Assembly: GCA_964059195.1 (NCBI GenBank)
Contig: CAXKWD010000003.1
Span: forward strand, 198,858,174-198,922,173
Direction of reading: 5' to 3'
Source: Ectobius pallidus
Lineage: Eukaryota; Arthropoda; Insecta; Blattodea; Ectobiidae
Length of the DNA stretch: 64,000 nucleotides
The position numbers were made by a program, and so were the translations under genes. Below, piece after piece: positions 12,416-22,995 of this stretch (positions are counted from its first letter, which is position 1; every line of letters begins with the position of its first letter). The notes under the pieces were generated by a model. The model did no database searches and was not told the DNA's origin. It saw only the letters and a list, made by a program, of their open reading frames with translations.

Positions 12416-13664
12416 CTTTCATAGGTGGTGGATAATGGAATGACCCTTAGTAAAAAGGATTAGAGGAACCTCCCCCCCCCCCGTTCCAAGATCGGTCATA
12501 AGCATTAGAAACTATATTCAACAGATCATTTTATATATTTTTTGTGTAATTTGTTATTTTCTCGGTAAACTCAATATAAAGTTGTATATTTAACAACCAG
12601 AATACTATCTTCTACTATACATCTTGTAGTCGATGTATCCGCAATACATCTCCTTCATTCAAAAATTACAGGATCGACTATTCAAGTATTGCATGGCCGT
12701 CCGGAAGGGGAGGGGGCAGAGTAGGGTCGTTGTAACCCCCTGGAAATTTTTTTTCACATAAATCTCGAAACTAAGTGGCTACAAGCAACTAATATTTTTT
12801 TATATTTTTTTATGTTTTTATTTTATTTTTATTTTATATTTATACAAAATATTTATACAAAACCACATTTTCCACATTCTGTAATTGGAGTTGTCTGTTC
12901 AAAAGAGTTGACCACAGTTGACTACCTTAGACATCAGCATGTAGGAATAATTACTTCCACTAAACCTGAAATCATTTCTAGCCAACATTTTGCTGCAATG
13001 AAGGTAAGGCAACGGCAGTATTATATGGAAATATGTGAAATTGTAGGTCATGTGAGTGTACTAGATCAGATTTTTTCCTTTGTATCCATAGTGTTATGTC
13101 AATTAGTTCTTAGTTAGCCATGTTTTATTTTGTAGTTTATTCATTAAAGCAGGCTTTGCTTTGCACGATCCTTTGTTGGTTATTTAAACAAATGAAATTG
13201 TTCATAGCTTTTATATTTTATTTTTTGTTGTATGTTAATATCCAATCAGAGACTGATTAACATATCTTGTTGTTTAAATAGCCAATTAGGCTTTGCTTAC
13301 TTCAGGCTTAGCTGAAGTCATTATTACATTTTTTTAAATTCTTGTCTTGTTATCCATTCAATCGAACCTTTTCATTCTTTCTAGGCATACGTTTATCTAG
13401 GCTCTTTGTGTCTTTTTTTATCAAGTCAAGTAGCTTGAGTTCTTTTCCACAATATGTTGCAGTAGGTCAACTCTTTTTTCAAGATTAATTCATGGGCTTA
13501 TAATGCCTATTAATCTTCTGAAGACTACTAAATAGCTTCAGAAATCACCCATTGTGTGATTTATTCGACTCGTTATCTTCAGAGATGTATCATAAATATT
13601 CTCATCATGGTAAAAAACAATTGCCGCCCACAACAGTATGGTATTCCAACATGGACCATAATAC
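12416..13664. other. Unassigned stretch before palindrome P1
   Basis: Contains a C run at 12,471-12,481 and a 101-codon plus-strand frame at 12,812-13,117 with no recognised domain. An imperfect inverted pair (TTGGTTATTTAAACAA / TTGTTTAAATAGCCAA) sits at about 13,173-13,290. No gene call is justified. Confidence 0.4.
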
Positions 13665-14648
13665 AGTCCCTGTAATGGAGTCCCGTAAAAATTTTAGTAC
13701 TGATTTGTCTAACCAACAAAATCGTGTAAAGTACATATAGGAGAGTGAGAAAAAGTTGGGTAGACATCACCATATTCTGGACCGGGTGTTTTAGACGCCA
13801 TTTTCCAAAATGGCCGACACAGATTTTATTTTGTATATATTTCTGCTCCTGTGACAGTCATACTCATCATTTAGGTGTCTAAATATATGTTTTTAAGGGC
13901 AAGGAATCGATTAAGATGGATTGTGAAGTTACCTGACTGCTATTTATTAAAGAAAACCAGTTATTTTGGATCTTAAATAAAAATATGAACAGAAGTGAAA
14001 TAATATTCTCATAGACACAGAAATAAACTCTGTTATGAAAAACTGAGTGTAAAACTAGCATACTTTTTTTTCATCCTATATGTAACATTGTTCTCCACAT
14101 TTGCAATACCCTGTGCATGTCAAATATTGCCATTTACATTTAACCTGCTAGAAGCACATGCTCTACAACTGCGCTATTAATAGTTCAGAAGGCATTTTGT
14201 TAAGGCACAGATCTGGTTTTAGCACACCATTTGCATCTTTGCACCATCCATAATCTGTCAGCTGCAGGCTTGTGACAGGAAAATAGATTTTTGATAGGTT
14301 TAAGCATTCCCGTAAAACAAAAAATCATCCTCGATTATGTCCATTTCTTATTGAAAAAGATGAGGGTAGCTCTACTTGTGTAATGAAAAACGAAGTTCAT
14401 ATGTCCTACACTTTGATGATGGATAACTTGAACAAATATTCCTCTGCTTTGTCGAGTGTTTCTTCAGACAGAGTATTACCTTCTGCAAATCGAAGTAGTG
14501 AAGTTTCTGGCAATGCTTTTAGTGTAGATGGTTTTCTTCCAATCTTACTTGAGACACCACAACCTGTAAGTATGTGGGCCTTATTTAAAGTGTTGCAAAG
14601 TGCAGCTCGCAGTTACCTTCCAAGTGTGTGTAGAGGCACATAGCGCAT
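13665..14648 (+). repeat. Palindrome P1, left arm (~0.98 kb)
   Basis: This arm is the reverse complement of 15,429-16,402, with only scattered mismatches and small indels. Both outer ends carry GTCCCTGT followed by ATGGA(G/A)TCCCGTAAAAAT. The arms are separated by ~780 bp. The outer part codes (outward, minus strand here) for the Cys-rich C-terminus of the P1/P2 protein family. The inner part is an inverted copy of its middle region (plus-strand frame 14,383-14,643). Its length and similarity make it a fold-back structure rather than ordinary TIRs. Confidence 0.92.
14056..14280 (-). pseudogene. CXC-like C-terminal fragment of the P1/P2 protein (left arm)
   Basis: Minus-strand reading includes CSCRACASSR and, after a frameshift, CKWQYLTCTGYCKCGEQC. 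Together these make a regular C.C...C....C.C....C...C.C...C series, like tesmin/TSO1 CXC zinc-binding motifs. It is the mirror of 15,785-16,009, which has a stop where this copy reads TGY. This is the natural 3' end for the minus-strand gene that runs from about 15,740 to 14,655. Confidence 0.65.
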
Positions 14649-14654
14649 TTTACC

Positions 14655-15740
14655 ACCCACTCCCACTTTGATCCACAATTAATTCTTGCAATCCATTTCT
14701 GAATAGTTCAAATATATATCGAAGGATGAGAACAACGACATCAGTGTCATTTGATAGCACTATAAGGTATGTTATGCCAGACTGAACAGTACAGAACAGA
14801 TGGATTATAATTCTGCTATCTGCTTCTTCAACAAAGGTTCGAAGGTCTGAGCAAGTTTAAACTTCTTTGTTCAATACTATTAATGCATCCCTGCTGTCAC
14901 TGTCTCCTGTGATGGTTTCACTTAGCACTGTAGTGAAGTCAGTCATGTTTGTCGTTTTTAAAATCTAGTACCAGTAGCCAATTGGAGCATCTCTTTGTTT
15001 TTATCTGAAGACCAGAATCGGTCCATCTGTATAGGAATGAGAATGTCCTGTTTGATTTATATCAGTTCGATGAGATCATTATTTCTTCGTCTTTCTCTTT
15101 CACCTTCTTTGTGTGACTGCTCAATGTAGCTGTCAAACACAAAGTCTACTCGTTTAATTATCTTGCAATTACCTGCATTAGTCCACAGTTGATCAAATAT
15201 ATTTTTAAAAGTTAGTTATGAGTTGTCGAATTTGTGACATAAAATCAACTATGACAGCAGTATCCATTACACCACGCTGTTCAAAACAGTATTCCGTCTG
15301 ATCGAGTTTCTTCTTTAGTTCAGTCATTAGTACATGCTTTACAGGTTTACTTGTGCAGCCACTACTATCTAACAACATACTAGTTGGCAACAGATTATAT
15401 TGCAAAATATCTTTCATAGTTTCTCCTCTTGCGCTATGTGCCACACACTTTGGAGGTAACTGGAAGCTGCACTTTGCAACACTTTAAATAAGGCCCACAT
15501 ACTTACAGGTTGTGATGTCTCAAGTAAGATTGGAAGAAAACCATCTACAATAAAAGCATCACCAGAAACTTTACTACTTCGATTTGCAGATCTGTCTGAA
15601 GAGAACACTCGACAAAGCAGAGGAATACTTGTTCAAGTTATCCATCATCAAAGTGTAGGACATATGAACTTCGTTATTCATTACACAAGTAGAGCTACCC
15701 TCATCTTTTTCAATAAGAAATGGACATAATCGAGGATGAT
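14655..15740 (-). pseudogene. Middle region of an uncharacterised transposon-borne protein (P1)
   Basis: The minus strand holds a run of segments in order: VSMWALFKVLQSA (15,608-15,414), LLPTSMLLDSSGCTSKPVKH (15,444-15,205), and after a frameshift RVDFVFDSYIEQSHKEGERE (about 15,140-15,075). Further on come VEEADSRIIIHLF (about 14,833-14,795) and LSNDTDVVVLILRY (about 14,757-14,712). The order and the EEAD...DTDVVVL signature match the P2 protein and a family of arthropod/cnidarian uncharacterised proteins that I recall but cannot name with certainty. The paired acidic motifs could be metal-binding, as in PIN/FEN-type nucleases (inference only). Frameshifts and stops make it dead. Confidence 0.6.
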
Positions 15741-16402
15741 ATTTTGTTTTACGGGATTGCTTAAACCTATCAAAAAACTATTTTCCTGTCACAAGCCTGC
15801 AGCTGACAGATTATGGATGGTGCAAAGATGCAAATGGTGTGCTGAAACCAGATCTGTGCCTTAACAAAATGTCTTCTGAACTATTAATAGTGCAGTTGTA
15901 GAGCATGTGCTTCTAGCAGGTTAAATGTAAATGGCAATATTTGACATGCACAGAGTAATGCAAATGTGGTGAACAATGTTACAGATATTCTGAGAAAAAA
16001 GTATGCTAGTTTTGCACTCAGTTTTCCATAACAGAGTTTATTTCTGTGTCTATGAGAATATTATTCACTTCTGTTCATATTTTTATTTAAAATCCAAAAT
16101 TACTGATTTTCTTTAATAAATAGCAGTCAGGTTACTTCACAATCCATCTTAATCGATTCCTTGCCCTTAAAAACATATATTTAGACACCTAAATGATGAG
16201 TATGACTGTCAAAGGAGCAGAAATATATACAAAATAAAATCTGTGTCGGCCATTTTGGAAAATGGCGTCTAAAACACCCGGTCCAGAATATGGTGATGTC
16301 TACCCAACTTTTTCTCACTCTCCTATATGTACTTTACACGATTTTGTTGGTTAGACAAATCAGTACTAAAATTTTTACGGGATTCCATCACAGGGACAGG
16401 AG
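15429..16402 (-). repeat. Palindrome P1, right arm (~0.97 kb)
   Basis: Reverse complement of 13,665-14,648, from 'tgcgctatgtg' at the inner end to 'catcacagggac' at the outer end. It replaces the 5' end of the minus-strand element with an inverted copy of the element's own 3' end. The junction between gene middle and duplicated C-terminus lies at about 15,740-15,785. Confidence 0.92.
15785..16009 (+). pseudogene. CXC-like C-terminal fragment of the P1/P2 protein (right arm)
   Basis: The plus frame reads LTDYGWCKDANGVLKPDLCL, NKMSSELLIV, then (with stops) CKWQYLTCTE and CKCGEQC. The Y/F-GW, ...ELL/ELI and Cys-rich order equals that of P2 (DFGWKKVGSAYESVACTNPC, APELILELCRCSCSKTRC). It points outward from the palindrome centre, opposite to the rest of the gene. 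Confidence 0.65.
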
Positions 16403-16746
16403 TACCATTCTCATTTTGATGAATGTTTAAATGGCGGCGAAACTGATGCAATCTTGTTTACGCAATAGTTGTTTACTTGAATGCGCAAGCGCGAGATGTA
16501 CTGGCGACAATGAGTTACGACACTACGCAGTTTCGGCTGATTCCAACTTTTCACGAAACCATAATAATAATTTTGATGCAATGAGCTTATTTAGCTTTGT
16601 GGATTGAAGTAGGAACACAATTTTCAAGTAATTGATGTAGGTAAAATACTTTGAGATGTATTGTAATTCTGAAATAAAATAATGTACGCAAACGATACAG
16701 TTTTGTCGTAATTTCAATTTAAAAACCGTCAGGTTTCTCTGCCGGA

Positions 16747-17900
16747 CTCTGTATAATTTAATTCAAGCTGGTGAAATGTGTAAGTTAATATTAAAATTAC
16801 AACTGTTTGCTTTTTTTATAAACTGTAGATGTAATAGATCATTTTATATAAATTATGCACGAACAAATTATTACAGGAATTCTCCCCTTTTAAGGCTAAG
16901 CACTGGGTACAATAATCTATGTAATGAAAATGATATAGATCTATTTCAAATAGAAATATTTTCAAAATTTATAGCATGCAGTCATAAAGTCAAAAAGCAA
17001 TGTAATTACTGTTCTTCTATTTGTTAACTTTATTCATTTGTAATTATTGTAATTGAGTGTGTGTTGTGTTAATTGATTAAATGATTTGTTTTAGTGTTCG
17101 TTTGTTGTTTTTTTAAATGTTGTTTCTGTATTTAGCTGTCAATAGAGACTGTTATGCATTTTTAATTTATTCAGACTTAAAATAAATAAATAAAATGACA
17201 TATAAAAAATTATAATGCAAAAGTGAAAAAAAAAACTATTTTTCCCGCATATTTTATTAAATTTATCAAAACCTATTAGTTTTTCTGAAAATATGAACAG
17301 AACCAATATTGTAGATCCAATTGTTAGCAATAGAGATAATGGCTGTTATGTAAATAGTGACATTTTGAACCTTTGAGGGGGGCTGGGGGGTAAGCTCCAG
17401 AGGAATTTTTGGGGAGACTTTTGTAAAAAATGTTCCTCTGGTAGTCTATCAATGAGATGAAATTCAGAGAGTTTTAAGAAGTATGGAATTTTAACTGTGT
17501 ATGGTCTACATATTTTTAAGTTTATTGGAATATGTACGGTGCATGACAAGGCTGAGAGTTTAATACTAATGGTCAGTATCTCGAATATTTCACTCGTAAT
17601 AGGGATCATTTTAATAATGGGAAACATAATTGAACAGTATACAGGAAATCGCCAATGATCGTTGGAGTGCTCAATTTATAAAGAATATTGGACAACCGAG
17701 ATATTTCAAAAAGGAGGTTAAAGAATTATTAATTGAAATCTGCCCATATTCATTAATTGTAAATATTCTTTAATATTGTGTAGCATGTAATTTATTAGTG
17801 TCTTTTAGAATTTATGTGACTTTTGCATCACCATCTAATGTATACTGACGTTTCCCACAGCCAAAGGCTCTCATTGAAAATAAATTATTATTATTATTAT
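16747..17900 (+). repeat. Probable LINE 3' end with (ATT)n tail
   Basis: A plus frame at 16,776-17,027 ends LLRLSTGYNNLCNENDIDLF, which resembles the last part of Jockey-like LINE proteins. Near 17,700 a frame reads FKKEVKELL. The stretch closes with 'ctcattgaaaataaatt' plus (ATT)n at about 17,880-17,900. The call is tentative. The middle (17,030-17,640) carries no clear motif. Confidence 0.4.
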
Positions 17901-18650
17901 ACTTTTCGCGGATGATCAAGTAATAATTACTGAGGATACAGATGATGCGTTATATATGATCAGAAAGTTGGTAGAAGAGTACAGGATATGGGGATTAGAA
18001 ATAAATTTCAATAAAACGGAAGAAAAGTTAATATGTGATACTGAAGAAATTGCACATGTTGAATATTTTAAATATCTAGGGTCTGCTATACAAAAGGATG
18101 CAACAACTAATTTAAAGATTCAAAGAAGAATAACGGATGGGAAGAGAATTATAGGAATGCTAAATTCAATCTTATGGAGTAAAAATATTTTATATAGAAT
18201 TAAAAAATTAATATACCAGGCATTATTCCAAAGTACAAATTACATGGCGCTGAAACTTGGACCATAAGTAGACAACAAGTAAACAAATTAATGGTATTAG
18301 AAATGGATTTTTGGAGGCATTCAGCAAGAAAATCCAGGAAAGAAAAATTTCGGAATAATACAGTAGAATAAGGGAAATAATGCAAGTTGAAAAGAATATT
18401 TTGGAAATTGTAGAAGAAAGACGATTGGAATGGTATGAACATGTACTCAGAACGACAGATAGAATACCCAAGAAAATTTTGGATTGGAAAGTAGAAGGAA
18501 AAAGAAGAAGAGGGAAGCCCAAAGAGTGCTGGATGGATGGAGTGAAAAGGATTAAGTGAAGAAGATGCTATGGACAGGGAATTATGGAGGCAAAAGATTG
18601 TTGTGGGATGAAGGAAAACCATTGTATTGTGGAATATTCCTTAATAAAAA

Positions 18651-18695
<45 letters not shown>
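17901..18695 (+). pseudogene. LINE reverse transcriptase, truncated exactly at the FADD catalytic box
   Basis: The copy begins with LFADDQVIITEDTDDALYMI, the catalytic [F/Y]ADD box of a LINE reverse transcriptase. It continues WGLEINFNKTE, YFKYLGSAIQKDATTN, RRITDGKRIIGMLNSILWS and, after a frameshift near 18,235, LHGAETWTISRQQVNKLM and FWRHSARKSRKEK. Later frames contain the RRRGKPK-like basic patch near 18,505. Everything upstream of the FADD box is missing. It starts directly after an (ATT)n tract and ends in its own (ATT)n tail at about 18,651-18,692. It resembles RTE/CR1-like elements that encode YFKYLGS and YGAETW. Dead. Confidence 0.85.
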
Positions 18696-18696
<1 letters not shown>

Positions 18697-19234
18697 TGCC
18701 CTAATTTTTTCCCCGTTCGAAACCGTTTTTGACTGAGCTAATAGTAGCACAATTGAGTTTATTATAGGCACAAGTGTAGGCAATTACCACATGTGTTTAA
18801 TTGCAGGTACCGGTAATTTTAACTATTAGGGTATACTTTAATGCAATTTGAATGCACAATTGGATGGATTATAATTATTATTATTGTAGTTTAGGAATTC
18901 GCATAGCTCTGCGAGCTGTGATCCGGGCGAGATGCTCCAGTTATTGTTTTATTCTAAGACAGAGTGAGGAAACCTGTGAGCGATGCCAATTCCAAGCCAA
19001 GGCTATTTTCACTCCAGACCCACATACAATAACTGCTTCTGCCTTCCTCTTTAACAGATATTGGGGGCGACAGCCAACATCATTTTCTATGCTTTATCAT
19101 ATTATATTATATACTGTACTTATTTACAGGATTAAAACTCATGCACCACCTAAATAACTTTTGAAGTACCTGTATATGGTCAATTACATCCGTATATAGG
19201 TTAAACTTTTGCATTTCTAGTTATTTCTGTAGTT
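18696..19234. other. Unassigned stretch
   Basis: No recognised element. The 101-codon frame at 18,852-19,157 has no motif. From about 19,198 the sequence 'aggttaaacttttgcatttctag' is a diverged duplicate of 20,799-20,860. Confidence 0.4.
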
Positions 19235-19242
19235 ATTTATAG

Positions 19243-20013
19243 TAGGGATGGGTCGATACCAGATTTTCTCGATATTCTATACCGAAACATGATTTTTCCC
19301 TCGATATTCGATACTTCGGTTCTCGATATCGTCAACATTTCCAGTTTCAATAAATAGGTACATTAAAAATCAAAAGTTGGGAGAACTGTGTGACACCAAC
19401 TAAATTAATTAAGTGTGCATATTTAATAAGACAACATTTAATATTATCAGTAGCCTATAATAATTTTTAACTCTACATTAAAACTGAAATTAGTTTTTGA
19501 AATAGTCCACTTACAAGTTTTTGTTAAAAATGCTAGCATTCTCACCCTTTCGGACTGAAAAAAATTGTTATCGTACCGCAATACACACAGTCTTCTGTCA
19601 CGTAGAGATATCAACTGAAAGCCGGCATGCAGACTTGTTTTAAAAGCATACCACAATAGATCGCTTATGAATGGATAAAATAATTATTTGACTCAGATCA
19701 CAGAGCAGAACAATGAACAAACTGTTTTAAGGTTTAAGATTCTCTTCTGTTTGGATTTCAAAAGTAGGAAAGCCTTTATTTATGACTAGACAAAAGTCAC
19801 ACAGTGGTTTTCTCCATTTCAAGGAGAAATAGAAGTATTTACTATATTTAGTAGACTACTAAAAGCAGAAAGAGATACCACATTTCCTTAAATTGCAGAA
19901 TTACCAAAGTATCGAAAAAGTGCCGAGCGAGTTTTCAGAAGTATCGCTCGATGCCGATACCATGCAACTATCGAGAGTATCGAGGTATCGAAAGTATCGA
20001 GGACCCATCTCTA
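19243..20013. mobile_element. hAT-type non-autonomous element with 8-bp target duplication
   Basis: The left end is TAGGGATGGGT. The right end is the reverse complement of TAGAGATGGGT. Both sides are flanked by the identical octamer ATTTATAG (19,235-19,242 and 20,014-20,021). Subterminal 'TCGATA' words abound at both ends (for example 19,254-19,330 and 19,910-20,000). An 8-bp duplication with TAGRGATG termini is characteristic of hAT transposons. The interior has no transposase. It is 771 bp long. Confidence 0.9.
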
Positions 20014-20058
20014 ATTTATAGTTATTTCTGTAATTCTTATGTATAGTAATTTAGTCTA

Positions 20059-20794
20059 CAGTGTACGCCACTTACTGTAGTCACTTCGGGACACAGCTAA
20101 TCTGATAATATTAACCGACTGATAACAGTAGCCGAAAGAATTAATTGAAGGATATTTATTCATACATCAGATAATACACTACAAAACAGAATTAAAAGCT
20201 ATATATTCATACATACAACATAATATGTAACTGTGACTCATTTAGCCACTCAAACAATTATTTTCGCAATCAATAAATTTTTTTTATTGTTTCTGTTTTC
20301 TCTTTGGAGTCTGTTACCAATATTTCAAACTCATAGTGTATTTTTGAAGTTTTACTGACCTGTTGTGAACACAGCTTAGCCTGTCTGTTCAAGTCTTTTC
20401 ATTTTACATTAATCATCACTGCAAGTCATCACTGTGACCTTCACAAATCAAAAGCAACAGCTAAACTGAGGGATGAAACATGTTTTACTGCTTAAAAGAG
20501 AATGCCACCCCATCGATTAGGACGTCCTATGAGCTGGAAATATTACCCTTACTTATAATACAACATAATACAGCTCAGTTAGAAACGAAGTCCTTAAAAC
20601 AAAATTTTGAATGGCGTAAACTACTTGGAAATAAACCCTCAAAAAGGAAAATGTGATAACATAAACCGAATCTTTGATCACAATACACAACATTTTTTCA
20701 ATGTATCAGTATTAATCCGTTCGGGACTTCATAAAAGTGATAACAATACCCAACTGATAACATTATCCACGATTACATTAAGCGGCGTTCACTG
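20059..20794 (-). mobile_element. pogo-like MITE, copy 2 (inverted)
   Basis: It is flanked by TA on each side. Read on the minus strand it opens CAGTGAACGCCGCTTAATGT and closes with the reverse complement of CAGTGTACGCCACTTACTGT. Colinear with 10,735-11,498. No transposase remains. Confidence 0.8.
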
Positions 20795-21239
20795 TAAAGG
20801 TTAAACTTTTGTATTTCTAGTTATTTATGTAATTCTTACCTACAGCAATTTAGTCTATTTGTAGTTTGTTTCTTTGGATTTGTTCGCAGTAACTTACTGT
20901 TATCTTCTTCCTTTTTATGTTCTTCTTAATTGTAAGACATTATGTTACTGCAAAATGTCATGAGAAACAGACAATAATTCTGTACCTCAGAGCCAAAGGA
21001 ACGTAACTCCAAATTTCATATTTTTTTGTTTTTTTCATATTCTTTACTAACTTCTTGACCTCTATAGAACCAATTAATATTAAATCCATAACTTCATTAG
21101 AAACCAAGATATTGAGAGCCAAATAGTAGCAACTCCATTCCCCTTTATTGTTCATAATTTTGTTTTTCGCTCCTCCTGTAAAATTTAGTTTTTGGCAGTT
21201 ACGCTCGTTTGGCTCTGAGGTACAGAATTAATTCTAATG
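20795..21239. other. Unassigned stretch; start duplicates 19.2 kb
   Basis: The 20,799-20,860 segment repeats the flanks of the hAT element at 19.2/20.0 kb without the insertion. The rest shows an imperfect inverted pair: 'ttctgtacctcagagccaaa' at about 20,980 and its reverse complement near 21,212. Confidence 0.5.
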
Positions 21240-21990
21240 ATTAGGTTATCATACTTTTTCATCGCTTGGGGATCAGCGGAACAATTTCACATAAATAGAA
21301 TCTTTGTCCTGCAAAAACGTACCATTTATAACGCCAAGCCTCTCGATTCCTGCAAACCTTTATTTAAAACCCACAAGATCCTCCCACGACCATGTATCAT
21401 TATTTTTTAAGCCGACCTATTTGCGTATTCTCATAGACTTCTTTTCAAAGTTAATTCTGATTACCACTCTTACAACACGCGACACAAAAATAGCATAGTA
21501 CTGTCGAAACACTCTACCCATCTTTTCGAATCTTCTCATTACTATTTATGTTCTAAAGTATTTAATTCACTCCCTTCTTATGTCACATCACAAAAAAAAA
21601 CTGAAATTTCATTTAAGAAAATGCTCAAATCCTTTCTTTTATCAAACTGTTTTTACAATATAAGTGATCTTTATTCTTTGTAAGTGTGTATATATTGTAT
21701 TCTTAAATTTATCATTCAATTTGTATAATTAAATTTCCATGTACTGTAAAAATAGAGTTAGAAATAATATTAAAATGTATAATATAGTAAAATGTAGCAT
21801 GTTCAAAATAATGTAATATTCGTATTATTGTACATGTATTGAATATTTGTATGTAAATGATAAATTTGTAAATATATATGTGTTAAACTTTAAGAAATAT
21901 AATTTATAAGTATATTTAAACTTATAGGTATAGGATAATGAAAAACACTGTACTGTGTAAGAAAAAAACGAACTAACTAACTAACTAATT
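21240..21990 (+). pseudogene. CR1/Jockey-type LINE C-terminal part
   Basis: Mixed plus frames carry FVLQKRTIYNA (about 21,305), CKPLFKTHKILPR (about 21,352), YNTR (TTRDTK in frame 1, about 21,472) and KKLKFHLRKCSNPF (about 21,598). This is the familiar order QK..IR, C..LF...IL, YNTR, FK..L downstream of LINE reverse transcriptases. Several frameshifts are present. The copy ends near an (AACT)n run at about 21,970-21,988. No catalytic palm is present. Confidence 0.7.
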
Positions 21991-22136
21991 AGGTTTCCTA
22001 GAAAATTTATTCTACTTATTGATCTCCTTAGTGCTTAATTACTTGCATTTATTATGTTATCTTTCCTTCTTTACTTATTAATTATTATTATTAATTAATC
22101 AATTCAATACAAACTTTTTAAATTTAAAATGGATAT

Positions 22137-22680
22137 AATATATTCATTCAAGAACCACAGATTATATTGTCTGTTGGGCATTACATGAGAATATTATAGG
22201 AGAAAACTTCCTCTGACACGGGGATTTGAACCCAGGACCTTTGGCTATCCGTGCCACTGCTCTACCAACTGAGCTAAGCCAGAGTTCACTTCCCAGCGCC
22301 AGATGGAACTTCTCTCCTATGATAACTTAAGGTCCTGGGTCCAAATCCCAGTGTCAGAGGAATTTTTCTCCTATAATATTCTAATTTAATGTCCAACAGC
22401 GACAATAATCTGTGGTTCATGAATGCATATTTATCTTGAACATTAACTACACAATAACAGTGGAAGCCCGGGCACAAAATCGCTAACTGGTGTGCCTCAC
22501 AGTACTGCATATGACATATAACTTGTCTGTCAGTGAGGTAGACTATTAAGGGCAATCAGTCAAAGGAGAGAGGTTCCATCTGGCGCTATGAAGTGAACTC
22601 TGGCTTAGCTCAGTTGGACTCAAACCCCAGTGTCAGAGGAATTCTTCTCTTATAATATTCTCATTTTTTTCATTTAGTTC
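22137..22680. repeat. Inverted and direct tRNA-like repeat units
   Basis: The minus strand at about 22,285-22,206 has GGCTTAGCTCAGTTGGTAGA (box A/D arm) and GGGTTCAAATCCC (box B/T arm), with pairing acceptor-like ends CTCTGGC/GTCAGAG. The T-arm part is repeated on the plus strand at about 22,331-22,370. A deleted head plus T arm follows at about 22,600-22,650. The outer blocks 22,137-22,205 and 22,366-22,440 are inverted repeats. Flanking sequence ('acaataacagtggaagcccg...') is shared with 50.6 kb. So the tRNA-like module is internal to a longer repeat, not a free tRNA gene. Confidence 0.75.
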
Positions 22681-22699
22681 TCTCTTTTTTTCCCTCCCT

Positions 22700-22951
22700 T
22701 TCTGCATAATTGACTGTAATATTGAGAAAGAGTTGGCACTAAGTAACGTTCTAAAATATTTTCTCTGTTATATTTAAGCTTAAATTATACTATTAAACTA
22801 AGTAATTTTCGTTTCATGGAATATTATAGGCGTTCGCCGATTAATATTTAGTTGTTTATTTTATTCTTTTTCTCTACGCATTGTATTTATCACCTGTATA
22901 TGAGTGGAAGATAAGACCCTATGGCCTTAACTCTACCAGGAAAAATTAAAC

Positions 22952-22993
<42 letters not shown>

Positions 22994-22995
22994 AT
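22700..22995 (+). repeat. Probable LINE 3' UTR with (ATT)n tail
   Basis: 'tatggccttaactctaccag' followed by 'gaaaaattaaact' and (ATT)n to 22,992 resembles the 3' end at 32,139-32,185. No coding part was recognised. Confidence 0.5.

Noticed and set aside
12812..13117. 101-codon frame as a possible host exon
   Set aside because: No motif, a low-complexity Phe/Tyr/Ile start, no splice context and no paralogue that would support it.
13665..16402. Assembly artefact as the sole explanation of P1
   Set aside because: The arms carry many scattered mismatches and indels (for example different stops in the Cys-rich region), which an assembly duplication would not create. Long-read confirmation is still desirable.
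22206..22285. Possible functional tRNA gene on the minus strand
   Set aside because: The cloverleaf is approximate, the module is repeated with flanking sequence at other sites, and the copies are damaged. It is repeat-derived rather than a tRNA gene.
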